Positions 1 through 8,355 of a stretch of DNA of 47,810 nt are shown here, piece by piece. The position numbers and the translations under genes were made by a program. The notes under the pieces are model-generated. The model was not told where the DNA came from. It did not search any database and saw only the letters and a program-made list of their open reading frames with translations. The DNA comes from an uncultured Oscillospiraceae bacterium (GTDB lineage: Bacteria > Bacillota > Clostridia > Oscillospirales > Ruminococcaceae): contig CAJTSP010000005.1 in the NCBI GenBank assembly GCA_910578965.1, positions 1 through 47,810 of the forward strand. Reading direction: 5' to 3'. Numbering within the stretch: the first letter of the stretch is position 1; each line of letters begins with the position of its first letter.

Positions 1-438
1 ATTTTGGGCGGGGCGCTGGCGGGCCGGGCCGGCCAAAAGGCCCAAAGCCGGCGGCTGGCAGACATCCTGGCGGCCGCCGGGGGCTGCCTTGTGCTGATCG
101 GCCTTGCCTTTTTGCTGCCGCTGGGCCGGCCGGCGCGGTACGGGGTGCTGGTGGCGGCCCTGTTTTGCTGCCAAACGGGCTGCACTGTTTTTTCCATCTG
201 TGCCCTGGCCGCCATCCAGGCCTGCACCCCCCAGCAGCTGATGGGCCGGGTGATGGCCTGCGTGTACACCCTTTCGCTCTGCGCCCAGCCGCTGGGCCAG
301 CTTTTGTACGGGGCCCTGTTCGACCGCTTTTGCACCGCGGCGGGCTGGGTGCTGCTGCCCACCGGGCTGGCCGTGTGGGCGGCCGGGGCGGCCAGCCGGC
401 GGTTTTTGCAAAAATTTTTGCAGCAGCTGCCCCATTGA
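1..438 (+). CDS. MFS transporter, C-terminal fragment (cut by window edge)
   Basis: The reading frame is open from base 1, so this is the 3' end of a longer gene; about 145 residues and the stop are visible. It holds roughly four hydrophobic helices and the segment CTPQQLMGRVMA, which matches the loop before a late helix in macrolide-efflux-type major facilitator proteins (usually written as P..GRV.S). A proton-driven drug or metabolite exporter in the cytoplasmic membrane is the family expectation; substrate cannot be told. A second, unrelated MFS gene follows 85 bases downstream with its own promoter. Confidence 0.7.
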   Translation: MLGGALAGRAGQKAQSRRLADILAAAGGCLVLIGLAFLLPLGRPARYGVLVAALFCCQTGCTVFSICALAAIQACTPQQLMGRVMACVYTLSLCAQPLGQLLYGALFDRFCTAAGWVLLPTGLAVWAAGAASRRFLQKFLQQLPH

Positions 439-449
439 CCGCCAGCGGC

Positions 450-479
450 TTGTGTAAAACGGCAAAAATGTGCTACACT
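450..479 (+). promoter_or_regulatory. Promoter for the UMF1-family transporter
   Basis: TTGTGT at 450-455 and TACACT at 474-479 are separated by 18 bases, and TGC directly before the -10 gives an extended -10. It lies 45 bases upstream of the next start codon. Confidence 0.45.
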
Positions 480-523
480 GATACCAGCCTGCCGCAAAGG
501 CGGGCGGAATACGAGGTGTTGGC

Positions 524-1885
524 ATGAAACTGCTTAAGGGGTATACCAAACAGGAGGCCAGCTGGATGATGTACGACTGGGCCAACAGCGCCCATTCGGT
601 GATCGTGGTGACCATCCTGCCCATCTTTTACAACACGGTGGCCGGCTATATGGCGGATTCCGCCTCCGGCATGACCACCTGGGGCTACGCCACCAGCATC
701 GCCATGGCCATTGTGGCCCTGGCCGCGCCGGTGCTGGGGGTGTTTGGCGATTTTGAGGGCTGGCGCAAAAAGCTGTTCACCGGCTTTTTGCTGGTGGGGG
801 CCGCAAGCTGCATCGGGCTTAGCTTTACCCCCATGATGGACTTTGTGACCCCCGGCGCGGCCGAGCGGGTGGGGCTGGCGGTGCTGGCGCTGTACATCCT
901 GTCCACCATTGGGTTTGCGGGGGCCAACCTTTATTACGACAGCTTTTTGAACGACGTGACCACCCCCGAGCGGATGGACAAGGTCTCGACCATGGGCTAC
1001 GGCCTGGGGTACATCGGGGGGTCCACCGTGCCGCTGGTGATCTTTTTGGTGATGAACCTGGTGGGCGTTGATATGCTCTTCTGCCTGACCTTTATCTTTG
1101 GCTTTACCGCCGTGTGGTGGCTGGTGTTCAGCATCCCGATGTTCAAAAACGTGCGGCAGACAAGCTTTGTCGCGCGCGAAAAGGGGGCCGTGGGGGACGC
1201 GCTGCGCGGCATCGGGGCCACCGTGCGCGAGATCGTGCGGCACAAGGCGATGTTTGTTTACCTGATCGCCTACTTCTTTTATATCGACGGGGTCAACACC
1301 ATCATCCACATGTCCACCAGCTACGGCAGCACCCTGGGGCTGGATTCCACCAGCATGATGCTGGCCCTTTTGCTGGTGCAGGTGCTGGGGCTGCCCTTCT
1401 GTTTGCTCTATATCCGGCTCAGCGAGCGGTTTGGGGCCCGGGCCATGGTGGGGGCGGGCATCTGCGTGTATATGGGGGTCACGGTGTTCGGCTTCTTTTT
1501 GCGGCATGTCTGGCAGTTCTGGGTGATGGCGGTGCTGGTGGCCACCAGCCAGGGCGGCATCCAGGCGCTGAGCCGCAGCATGTTTGGCAAGATGATCCCG
1601 GACAAGGCCCGCAGCGGCGAGTTTTTTGGCTTTTACGATATTTTTGGCAAGTTCAGCGCCATCATCGGGCCGGCGCTGGTGGCCCTTACCAGCGCCCTTG
1701 CAGGCGACGTGATGCTGCGGGCCCAGGGCCTTACCCGCGCCACGGCCGACGCCGGGCGGCTGGCCGCCGTGGACGCGGCCGCCGCGCCCTGGGGCATTTT
1801 AAGCCTGCTGGTGATCTTTTTTATCGGGGGCGGGCTGTACTTCTTTGTGCTGCCGAGGTTTTTGGATAAGCAAAGCGGGCAGTGA
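524..1885 (+). CDS. UMF1-family MFS transporter (Atg22-like)
   Basis: The 453-residue protein has about 12 membrane helices and begins with a short cytoplasmic tail followed by WMMYDWANSAHS, the hallmark start of the UMF1/Atg22-like branch of the major facilitator superfamily. Length matches full-length members (about 420-460 residues). The ATG at 524 follows a GAGGTG ribosome site at normal spacing. Yeast Atg22 exports amino acids from the vacuole; the bacterial members have no settled substrate, so amino-acid or metabolite efflux is only an analogy. It appears to be monocistronic: a new promoter follows at 1927-1955. Confidence 0.85.
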   Translation: MKLLKGYTKQEASWMMYDWANSAHSVIVVTILPIFYNTVAGYMADSASGMTTWGYATSIAMAIVALAAPVLGVFGDFEGWRKKLFTGFLLVGAASCIGLSFTPMMDFVTPGAAERVGLAVLALYILSTIGFAGANLYYDSFLNDVTTPERMDKVSTMGYGLGYIGGSTVPLVIFLVMNLVGVDMLFCLTFIFGFTAVWWLVFSIPMFKNVRQTSFVAREKGAVGDALRGIGATVREIVRHKAMFVYLIAYFFYIDGVNTIIHMSTSYGSTLGLDSTSMMLALLLVQVLGLPFCLLYIRLSERFGARAMVGAGICVYMGVTVFGFFLRHVWQFWVMAVLVATSQGGIQALSRSMFGKMIPDKARSGEFFGFYDIFGKFSAIIGPALVALTSALAGDVMLRAQGLTRATADAGRLAAVDAAAAPWGILSLLVIFFIGGGLYFFVLPRFLDKQSGQ

Positions 1886-1926
1886 CCGCCGGGCGCGGGG
1901 CTTGCATCCGACCCCGCGGGCGGATG

Positions 1927-1955
1927 TTGTAAAGTTTTGAAAAAACGTGTAAAAT
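1927..1955 (+). promoter_or_regulatory. Promoter for the phospholipase-like/CstA-like pair
   Basis: TTGTAA at 1927-1932 and TAAAAT at 1950-1955 with a 17-base spacer, in a short AT-rich stretch about 95 bases before the start at 2051. Confidence 0.55.
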
Positions 1956-2050
1956 AAAGGCGTGCCGGGCGCGGCCCCAAAGCGGGGGCGCATCCGGGGC
2001 GCCTTTTGCCTGTTTTTACGCCAACAAAACCATCGGGGAGGAGCTTTGCC

Positions 2051-2980
2051 ATGCCCGAAGCCTATACCCACCTGCGCACCGCCCGCGCCGCCGCCAGGAT
2101 GGCCCGGCTGGCCGTTGCCGACCCGGCCGCCTTTGCGGCCGGCGCCAACGGCCCGGACATGCTGTTTTGCTACCGCGCCTGGCGCAGGGCCGAAAAGCGC
2201 GGGGTCAACCTGCCCGCGCTGGGCGCGCGGATGCACGAGCAGGCTACCGGCGCGGTGCTGCGCAGCCTCATTGAACGCGCCGTCTCGCCGGCCGAGCGCA
2301 GCTATGTGCTGGGGTTTTTATGCCACTATGCCACCGACTGTACCCTGCACCCCTATGTGGAAATGCTCACCCTGCCGGGCGGGCTGTACGCCCGCAGGGG
2401 CGGGCACGCCTATTTTGAGATCGGGCTGGACAGCGCCCTACACAAGCAGGACACCGGCGACGCTGCGGTGCCCCCCGCCGAGGGCTGCCCCCGCATTTTG
2501 GGCGCGCGCCTGGCCATGATCGGGGCGTTGCTGCAAAAGGCAGCGTGGGACGCCTACGGCGTTATGATAAGCCGTGAGGCGTTGGCCGACGCCTTCCATC
2601 ATACCTGGCGGCTGCGCAGCCTCTTTATTTCCCGCTGGAAGATCAAGCGCAGCATGTATTGGCTGGTTGAGCCGCTGTTTGGCGGGCGGGGCACAATTAC
2701 CGGGCACGTGACCCCCGCGCGGCTGCGCGGAGCCTCCAAAAAGGACAAAAAAAAGCTGCCCGACACCTGGCGGGACCCCTTTACCGGCGAGGCCCACACC
2801 GACGGACTGGACGCTTTGCTGGAGCATGCGCAGCGCCGTTCGGCCGCTTACATGCTGGCGGCCGAGGGCTACTGGGCCGGCAAGGTGCGGGCCGACCAGC
2901 TATACGGTCTGCTGGGCTCGGCCAGCTATACCACCGGGCTGCCCTGCGGCGAGGGCGGCAAAAGGGTACAGCCGGCATGA
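2051..2980 (+). CDS. Zinc-dependent phospholipase C-like protein
   Basis: A 309-residue protein of the zinc-dependent phospholipase C fold (PF00882-type). It starts MPEAYTHLRTA and has FLCHYATDCTLHPYVE about 100 residues in; the histidines and aspartate there match the metal-binding H...H..D pattern of this family. There is no signal peptide, as is usual for the housekeeping clostridial members, whose substrate is unknown. A longer reading from 2006 is possible, but GGGGAGGAG at 2036-2044 sits at ideal distance from the ATG at 2051. Its stop overlaps the start of the next gene as ATGA, so the two are translationally coupled. Confidence 0.75.
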   Translation: MPEAYTHLRTARAAARMARLAVADPAAFAAGANGPDMLFCYRAWRRAEKRGVNLPALGARMHEQATGAVLRSLIERAVSPAERSYVLGFLCHYATDCTLHPYVEMLTLPGGLYARRGGHAYFEIGLDSALHKQDTGDAAVPPAEGCPRILGARLAMIGALLQKAAWDAYGVMISREALADAFHHTWRLRSLFISRWKIKRSMYWLVEPLFGGRGTITGHVTPARLRGASKKDKKKLPDTWRDPFTGEAHTDGLDALLEHAQRRSAAYMLAAEGYWAGKVRADQLYGLLGSASYTTGLPCGEGGKRVQPA

Positions 2981-4743
2981 GCGGCGTTTGGGTGCTTGCG
3001 GCAGCGCTGCTGATGCTGCCGGCAAGCTGGTTTTTGATCGGGCGGCCGCTGGCCGGTAGCTGGGGCGGCCGCTGGTGGGGCAAGGGGCACAGCAGGCGTG
3101 CCGCCCTGCGGGACCTGCGTGCCCCGGAGGCCGCCGCCGGCATCTGGCCGGGCGGTACCGGCTGGATGCTGCTGATCCGCATCGCGGCCGGGGCCGGAGG
3201 GCTCTGGCTGCTCTGGCCGGCCGGCGCGGCTGGAGGCGGCTGGGCCGCCGCGCTGCTCTGGCTGCTGGCCGTCTGGGTTTTGCTGGCCCCCGTGCGGGAT
3301 TATGCCGTGCTGCGCGCCTCGGTGTGCAGCGGGCGGGCTGCGCCGGAGGGCCTTGCCGGGCTTATGGGCGGGCAGCTACTCTGGCGGCTGCTGTTGCTCT
3401 TGGCCTGGGCCTTTAGCGTGCTGGCGCTTGCGGTGTTGGGCGGCCGGGCGGCTGCCGCGCTGCAAAGCGCCGGGCCGCTTGGCGGAGCTGGCTTTCCTGG
3501 CGCGGCGGGGGCCGGTGCGGCCATGGCCGCCGTGCTGGTGAGCTGTGAGGCGGTGACCCTTGGGGTGGTTTTGCAGTATGCGGGGCTGCGGCGCGGGGTG
3601 CGCTCGCTGCTGGCGGCCGGGATGCTGGCGGCCGCCCTGCTTGCGGGGCTGCTTTGCCCCATCGCCCTGCCGGCCGGGCTGCTGCGGCTGCTGGTGCTGT
3701 TTTCGGCCTTTTGCGCGGCGGCTGCCCCCTCCTGGGTGCTCGCCCGGCCGCGCGCGGCCCTCTGCGGGCAGCTCTTGCTGGTTTGCCTTGCCGCAGGGTT
3801 TTTTACGGCCGGGCTTGCGGCCTGGCCTATAGCCGGGCTGCCTGTACCACAGCCGGCCGTATCCGCAGCGCCTCCCTTTGCCCCAAACAGCTTTTGGGCC
3901 CTTTTGTTTGCGGCAGGCGGAGGCACGGCGGCCGGGCTGCAGGCCGTGGCGGCCGGCTGCACGGCCAACAACCTTGTACACCCGGCGGATTTCGGCGCCG
4001 GAACCCACCCCGCCCCCCGGCAGGAGCGGGCGGTGTTTATGGTAGGCTTTGGCGGCATGCTGGGGATCGGGCTGCTGGCCGCGGCCGCCCTTGCGGTGCG
4101 CTGCGCCGGGCCGGCTGGCCTGCCTGAGGGCGCGGCCGGGTATGCCGCCGCCCTTGCAGCGCAGCTTGCCCGGCGCGGGCTGCCGGCCGGCCCGGCAGCA
4201 ATGCTTTTATACATGGCGGCGGCCGTACCGGCCCTCTGCCTGCTGGACGCGGCCGCTGCCGCGGGGCGCAGCGCCTTACAGGGCTTTTTTGGCTCGGCCA
4301 GCCTGCCGGGCCAAAAGCTGGCCCCCTGGCGCAAGCTGCTGCGCAGCCGGCCGGCCGCCAGCCTGCTTACCGTGCTTCCCGCCCTTTTTTTGGCGCAGGA
4401 GCCGGGCGCCCTGCTGCCCCTTTTAGACGGGCTGGGCTGGCTTTTGAGCGGCCTCGCCCTCCTGCTGGCGCTGGCGGCCCACCGGCAGGCCGGGCGTAAA
4501 AGCGGCCGGCTCTGCCCCCTTGCGGCGGCGCTGCTGTGCGCGGGCTGGCTAAGCCTTGGGCGGTACGCCGCCCGGGCGCTGCAAAATGCCGCGCCGGCCG
4601 CAGCGGGCGCGGCTGTGGCCTTTGCCCTCATAGGGCTTTTAACGGCAATACAAGGGGCGAGCCTTCTTTTGCGGGGCCGGGCCGCCAAAAAGCCGGCCCG
4701 CAAGGCCGCAGCCGCCGGTGCCGATACCCCGCCAAGGGGCTGA
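2977..4743 (+). CDS. Divergent CstA-like membrane protein
   Basis: A 588-residue, very hydrophobic protein (about 14-16 helices, extremely rich in Ala, Leu and Gly). By eye several blocks line up in order with the carbon-starvation/pyruvate carrier CstA: GRPLAG near the N-terminus; LLAPVRDYAVL against the GAV.DF block; a W.L..PR block in mid-protein; GFGGMLGIGLLA against GYGGMLME; and LLDAAAAAGRSALQGFFG against the late LD..TR..R..LQ block. However, the family's FGHHFA..AGAGP..GP region reads GWMLLIRIAAGAGGLWLLWP and the SGFHAL..SGTT region reads AAGLQAVAAGCTA, so conserved transport residues are missing. Coupled by an ATGA overlap to the gene before. Probably a repurposed CstA relative; function unknown. 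Confidence 0.6.
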   Translation: MSGVWVLAAALLMLPASWFLIGRPLAGSWGGRWWGKGHSRRAALRDLRAPEAAAGIWPGGTGWMLLIRIAAGAGGLWLLWPAGAAGGGWAAALLWLLAVWVLLAPVRDYAVLRASVCSGRAAPEGLAGLMGGQLLWRLLLLLAWAFSVLALAVLGGRAAAALQSAGPLGGAGFPGAAGAGAAMAAVLVSCEAVTLGVVLQYAGLRRGVRSLLAAGMLAAALLAGLLCPIALPAGLLRLLVLFSAFCAAAAPSWVLARPRAALCGQLLLVCLAAGFFTAGLAAWPIAGLPVPQPAVSAAPPFAPNSFWALLFAAGGGTAAGLQAVAAGCTANNLVHPADFGAGTHPAPRQERAVFMVGFGGMLGIGLLAAAALAVRCAGPAGLPEGAAGYAAALAAQLARRGLPAGPAAMLLYMAAAVPALCLLDAAAAAGRSALQGFFGSASLPGQKLAPWRKLLRSRPAASLLTVLPALFLAQEPGALLPLLDGLGWLLSGLALLLALAAHRQAGRKSGRLCPLAAALLCAGWLSLGRYAARALQNAAPAAAGAAVAFALIGLLTAIQGASLLLRGRAAKKPARKAAAAGADTPPRG

Positions 4744-4791
4744 CGCGAGCCCGGCGGGGTCCCTGCGCGCAGGAAAATATTTACCGTCTCA

Positions 4792-4820
4792 TTGCGCCCC
4801 CGGCCAAAAGGGTGTATCAT
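4792..4820 (+). promoter_or_regulatory. Possible promoter for the RibD-C-like gene
   Basis: TTGCGC at 4792-4797, a 17-base spacer and TATCAT at 4815-4820. The -35 is weak. It lies inside the 250-base gap before the next gene, where no other feature was found. Confidence 0.35.
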
Positions 4821-4993
4821 CCAAATATCAAAGCGCTGCCGCACAAGGAAAGCCCATCCCGTACGGCGGCATTTTTACCTACAGGCCCGGGTTCCCGGCG
4901 GGTTCCTGCCTCCCGCCGTGTCCTCGTACTCCCTGTAAACGGCCTATAAGGATTTTACCAGCAAATATACAAACCGGCAGCCGGAGGAACAAA

Positions 4994-5674
4994 ATGGACA
5001 GGCCCGTTACGACATTGTTTATGCTGATGTCTGTTGATGGCAAAATCAGCCCTGGTGCATCGGATCATTTAGACGTAGATAAGGACTTTCCAACTATTGC
5101 AGGAGTGAAAGAGGGCCTGCATCAATATTACGAAATAGAAAAGGCCACCGATTTATGGTCGCTTAATTCCGGGAGGGTACAGGCCAAAATTGGGGTTAAC
5201 ACGGCCGGAATGCCAGATCGGACGCCCGTATCCTTTGTTGTCATCGACAATAAGCACCTAAAGCAGCATGGCATCCGTTATCTTTGCGCCTTATCAAAGC
5301 AATTTGTGTTGGTTACCTCCAACAAAAAGCATCCGGCATTCGAAATACAAGACGATCACCTCCACATCCTGTATCAAAACGAGCTGTCGCTGAGGGCGGC
5401 CCTTGCAAAACTCAAATCAGAGTATCATTGCGAAAGGATAACGATACAAACCGGCGGCACATTAAACGGGCTTTTCCTGCGCGAAAAGCTGATAGACTAT
5501 CTGGATATTATCGTGGCGCCTGTATTAATCGGAGGCAAGGACACGCCTACCCTGATAGACGGGAAATCCCTGCTGTCAGAGAGTGAGCTGTCAAAATTGG
5601 GTGTGTTGAAGCTTCAGGAATGCGTGGTTTTGGACAACTCGTATCTCCGATTACGTTACAAGGTCATTTGCTGA
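4994..5674 (+). CDS. RibD C-terminal/dihydrofolate-reductase-like protein
   Basis: A 226-residue protein starting MDRPVTTLFMLMSVDGKIS, the usual opening of the RibD C-terminal domain (the DHFR-like NADPH-dependent reductase fold of riboflavin synthesis). The C-terminal ITIQTGGTLNGLFLREKLID and the PVLIGGKDTPTLIDG stretch fit the same family. It stands alone without a deaminase domain or other rib genes, so it is better called a DHFR-family reductase of unknown substrate than a riboflavin enzyme. GGAGG at 4983-4987 sets the start at 4994; an upstream in-frame extension has no ribosome site. The gene is clearly richer in A and T than its neighbours, suggesting acquisition. Confidence 0.8.
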   Translation: MDRPVTTLFMLMSVDGKISPGASDHLDVDKDFPTIAGVKEGLHQYYEIEKATDLWSLNSGRVQAKIGVNTAGMPDRTPVSFVVIDNKHLKQHGIRYLCALSKQFVLVTSNKKHPAFEIQDDHLHILYQNELSLRAALAKLKSEYHCERITIQTGGTLNGLFLREKLIDYLDIIVAPVLIGGKDTPTLIDGKSLLSESELSKLGVLKLQECVVLDNSYLRLRYKVIC

Positions 5675-5805
5675 CCGTTTCCCGTTTATCAAACCGGTTA
5701 AACCAACGATGACCCGGCTTGCACAGGGATGTACGCCCTGTTTCAAAATGCATAGGGCGGGGGCAGCTTTCCAAAAAGGGAGGTTTTTCAAAGGAGGCCG
5801 CGCAG

Positions 5806-6294
5806 ATGGCAAACGAGCAAAGCAAGGATTTTAACGCAATGCTGCAAAACAGCAAGGACATGCCCAAGACCCAGGTCATTACCGACCCGGCCAGCATCCA
5901 GAAGTACGGCGGCAGCCGGATGTATTTTGCCCCGCCCATCGCATACGACCAGGCCATGCGCCGGGTGCCCTTTGGCAGGCTTACCACGGTAGGAGCGCTC
6001 CGGGCACAGTTTGCCAGGGCTGCCGGCGCGGATTTTACCGAGCCGATCACTGCCGGGGTATTTGTTTCGATTGCGGCCTGGGCCAGCGAGCAGCGGCAGC
6101 AGGACGAGACCCCCTGGTGGCGCACCCTGAAGGCAAACGGCGAGCTCAACCCCAAATACCCCGGCGGTATCGAGGCACAGCGGGCAAGGCTTGAGGCCGA
6201 GGGGCACACCATTTTGCAAAAGGGGCGCACAAACATCCGGTACTTTGTAAAGGATTATCAAAAATCCCTTTTTGAGCCCGGCGCGCCGGGCTGA
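5806..6294 (+). CDS. Alkyltransferase-like (MGMT-fold) DNA-binding protein
   Basis: A 162-residue protein whose middle (FGRLTTVGALRAQFA, then GVFVSIAAWASE) is the winged-helix DNA-binding part of O6-methylguanine-DNA methyltransferase. Where active enzymes carry PCHRV with the methyl-accepting cysteine, this one has ETPWWRTLKANGE; no cysteine is present, so it cannot act as a methyltransferase. Alkyltransferase-like proteins instead bind alkylated bases and flag them for nucleotide excision repair; that role is inferred from the family. An AAAGGAGG-type ribosome site ends about 9 bases before the ATG at 5806. It is followed by a small hairpin and a convergent gene. Confidence 0.75.
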   Translation: MANEQSKDFNAMLQNSKDMPKTQVITDPASIQKYGGSRMYFAPPIAYDQAMRRVPFGRLTTVGALRAQFARAAGADFTEPITAGVFVSIAAWASEQRQQDETPWWRTLKANGELNPKYPGGIEAQRARLEAEGHTILQKGRTNIRYFVKDYQKSLFEPGAPG

Positions 6295-6308
6295 GCCCCC
6301 TTGCAGCC

Positions 6309-6331
6309 GGACGCACACACGGCGTCCCTTT
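6309..6331 (+). terminator. Weak intrinsic terminator after the MGMT-like gene
   Basis: GGACGC (6309-6314) pairs with GCGTCC (6322-6327), followed by a C and four T residues. It lies between two convergent genes. Confidence 0.4.
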
Positions 6332-7347
6332 TACCCGTTGGCGGTTTGCCCCGCAGGGCCATGTTTTGCCGCGCCCCGCCGCACCGGGGCCGGCTCCAGC
6401 CCGGCCCCGGCCAGGGCCAGCAGCGGCCGGGCGGCGGGGGCAAGGGCAAGGGTGGTAACCAGGTTAAACAGGGTGTGGAAGTTTGCGATGCCGCCGGGGT
6501 CTGCCGGCCGCAAAAGCATATCGCCCAGCCCCAGCAGGCCGGCCGCCCCCATCAGGCCCAGGCAGGCAAGCCCCCCCAGCAGGTTAAACAGCAGATGGAA
6601 CCGCGCGCACTGCCGCCCGGCCCCGGCGCCGCCCGCGCGGGCGGCCAGCAGCGGGGTGGCGCATGCGCCCAGGTTCTGGCCCAGCACCACCGGTACCGCA
6701 AGCCCCCAGTGCACCGCGCCGGTGGCAGCCAGGGCCTGCAAAAGCCCTACCGCCGCGCTGGAGGATTGCAGCAGCATGCTGGATACCGCCCCTGCCGCCA
6801 CCCCCGGCAGCGGATGCCGCAGGCCGGACAGCATGCGGATAAACGCGGGGCTCTGCCCCAAAGGCGCGGCCGCGCTGCGCACCCCGCCTAGCCCGCTGAA
6901 CAAAAGGCCAAAGCCCAGTACCGCCTGCCCCACTGCGCGCAGCGGCCCCTTGCGGCAAAATAAGGTTACGGCCGCACCGGCCAGGCAGCAGCCCTGGGCC
7001 AGCAGGGCCGGCAGGGCCGCCGCACCCGCACCGGAAAACCGCAGCAACTGCGCGGTAACCGTAGTGCCGATGTTGGCCCCCATCACTACGCCGGCCGCCC
7101 CGGCCAACGGGATCAGCCCCGAGCCGGCCAGGCTGATGGCCAGCAGGGTGACCGCCGCGCTGCTCTGCACCACCCCGGTGATGGCGGCCCCCACCAAAAT
7201 GCCCCGCGGCACGCTGCGCACAAGGTTTGTTACCATGCCCCGCAGCGGCCCGGCCGCCGCAGCCTCCATGCCCTCGGCCATCAACTGCAGGCCGTACAAA
7301 AACAGCCCCACCCCGCCGGCCAGCGCAAACCATCCCGCCGTATCCAT
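6331..7347 (-). CDS. Na+/phosphate cotransporter-like protein without PhoU domain
   Basis: A 338-residue membrane protein with the two inverted Na/Pi-cotransporter repeats (PF02690 type): GVVQSSAAVTLLAISLAGSG with GANIGTTVTAQ in the first half, and MLLQSSSAAVGLLQALAATG with GQNLGACATPLLAA in the second. The QSS motifs in both halves are the substrate/sodium signature. Most bacterial homologues run to about 550 residues and end in a cytoplasmic PhoU-like domain; this one stops after the membrane part. The start at 7347 follows GGGGAGGCG; longer upstream readings are low-complexity and have no ribosome site. Likely sodium-coupled phosphate movement across the cytoplasmic membrane. Confidence 0.8.
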   Translation of the reverse strand: MDTAGWFALAGGVGLFLYGLQLMAEGMEAAAAGPLRGMVTNLVRSVPRGILVGAAITGVVQSSAAVTLLAISLAGSGLIPLAGAAGVVMGANIGTTVTAQLLRFSGAGAAALPALLAQGCCLAGAAVTLFCRKGPLRAVGQAVLGFGLLFSGLGGVRSAAAPLGQSPAFIRMLSGLRHPLPGVAAGAVSSMLLQSSSAAVGLLQALAATGAVHWGLAVPVVLGQNLGACATPLLAARAGGAGAGRQCARFHLLFNLLGGLACLGLMGAAGLLGLGDMLLRPADPGGIANFHTLFNLVTTLALAPAARPLLALAGAGLEPAPVRRGAAKHGPAGQTANG

Positions 7348-7801
7348 GCCGCCACGCCTCCCCTTTTTGCCTGTGGCCCTGCCAAACGCCGCGTCCGCCA
7401 GGCGTTTATACGGCCCGTTGCCTGCCGTTGCGCAGGTTCTTTTGGGATGCCGCCGCAGGCGCGGCGCGCTTCCTGTAACAAGGATATGCGCCCCCGGCCC
7501 AAAAAAGCCCGGCGTTTTGGCACACCCGGGGCTGCCCGGGCGCGGGATACCCTTCGCCCCGCCTGGGCGGCGGGCCCAGGGCCCTTTTGGCGGGCATTCC
7601 TGCACTCCCTGCCGCCTTGCATATCCCGGCGCCTTATGCTACGATAAGGGCAGGCTCCACAAGGCCGGCGCCTTTGCCAATGCGGCAGCGTTGGCGGCAT
7701 TGTAGGCCTGCAAGCCGCCGCTTGGGCCGGCGCCCCTTTTTGGGCTTGCTGTGCCCCCTGTCCCCGCCCGCTGCCAAGTTAAAAAAAATTCACATCCCCT
7801 C
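7348..7801. other. Intergenic stretch between divergent genes
   Basis: About 450 bases of GC-rich DNA upstream of the leftward Na/Pi gene and the rightward membrane-protein gene. Open frames here lack ribosome sites and family features. Several GC-rich short inverted repeats exist, for example around 7500-7570, but no motif could be assigned. The promoter at 7802 marks its right end. Confidence 0.5.
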
Positions 7802-7830
7802 TTGACAGGGTCGGTGCAAAGTGGTATATT
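7802..7830 (+). promoter_or_regulatory. Near-consensus sigma-A promoter
   Basis: TTGACA at 7802-7807 and TATATT at 7825-7830 with an exact 17-base spacer. The leader to the start at 7876 is about 40 bases and AT-rich, ending in ACGGAGG. One of the strongest promoters in the window; it drives the membrane-protein/XRE pair. Confidence 0.8.
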
Positions 7831-7875
7831 TGCAACACCGTTAAGTTATAAATATATCACACGGAGGCGCGCAGA

Positions 7876-8280
7876 ATGAAAGCGAAGGTTACCCTGAAGG
7901 AGCTTGTAGGCACCCGGATCGTCTATGCGCTGCTGCTCATCTTATATTATTGGATGTGGGCAAGGCGGGATTGGCGGCCTTATTATGAAACGGTCCAGAA
8001 CGGGGTTTGCATTTTTACCGTTGTGTTTTTTCTTTTGCAGGCGGGGCGTATCCGCCGCTACAACAAGGAGCAAAAGGACGAGCTTGCCATCCAGAACCTG
8101 CGGCGCGCAAATACCCTTGGCCTTAGGCTTATGACCGCCGCCGTCATCGTCGTCGCCTTTGCGGGCGCGGTGGGAGCCCTGGGCGGCCCGGCGATGGGCT
8201 ATGCGCTGGTCTGGATGGTCTTTGCACTGGCCGTAATACGGTTCATCCTGTTCTGTGCCATGGACAGCAAGGGGGTTTAA
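7876..8280 (+). CDS. Small membrane protein paired with an XRE regulator
   Basis: A 134-residue protein with four predicted helices in two pairs (about residues 16-30, 42-55, 85-103 and 108-126), joined by a basic cytoplasmic stretch (RIRRYNKEQKDE). I do not recognise a named family with certainty; small four-helix membrane proteins encoded beside a 67-residue helix-turn-helix protein are common in Firmicutes. The gap to the regulator gene is 75 bases, and one strong promoter precedes both. A signalling or envelope-sensing role is only suggested by the pairing. Confidence 0.7.
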   Translation: MKAKVTLKELVGTRIVYALLLILYYWMWARRDWRPYYETVQNGVCIFTVVFFLLQAGRIRRYNKEQKDELAIQNLRRANTLGLRLMTAAVIVVAFAGAVGALGGPAMGYALVWMVFALAVIRFILFCAMDSKGV

Positions 8281-8355
8281 CAGAGCCCCGCGCCGGCCCT
8301 TAAGGCGGTTCAAAAAGCCGCTTTCCGGGACAGGAGGACGGCAAGGGAGCGTGAC

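Noticed and set aside
3300..4844. Long leftward open frame (514 codons) opposite the CstA-like gene
   Set aside because: It is an antisense shadow of GC-rich DNA: Arg/Ala/Pro/Ser-rich low complexity, no ribosome site and no family motif, while the plus-strand frame shows ordered CstA-like blocks.
6272..7705. Rightward open frame of 477 codons opposite the Na/Pi transporter
   Set aside because: Low-complexity Pro/Ala/Arg sequence without a ribosome site; the opposite strand carries clear QSS transporter motifs.
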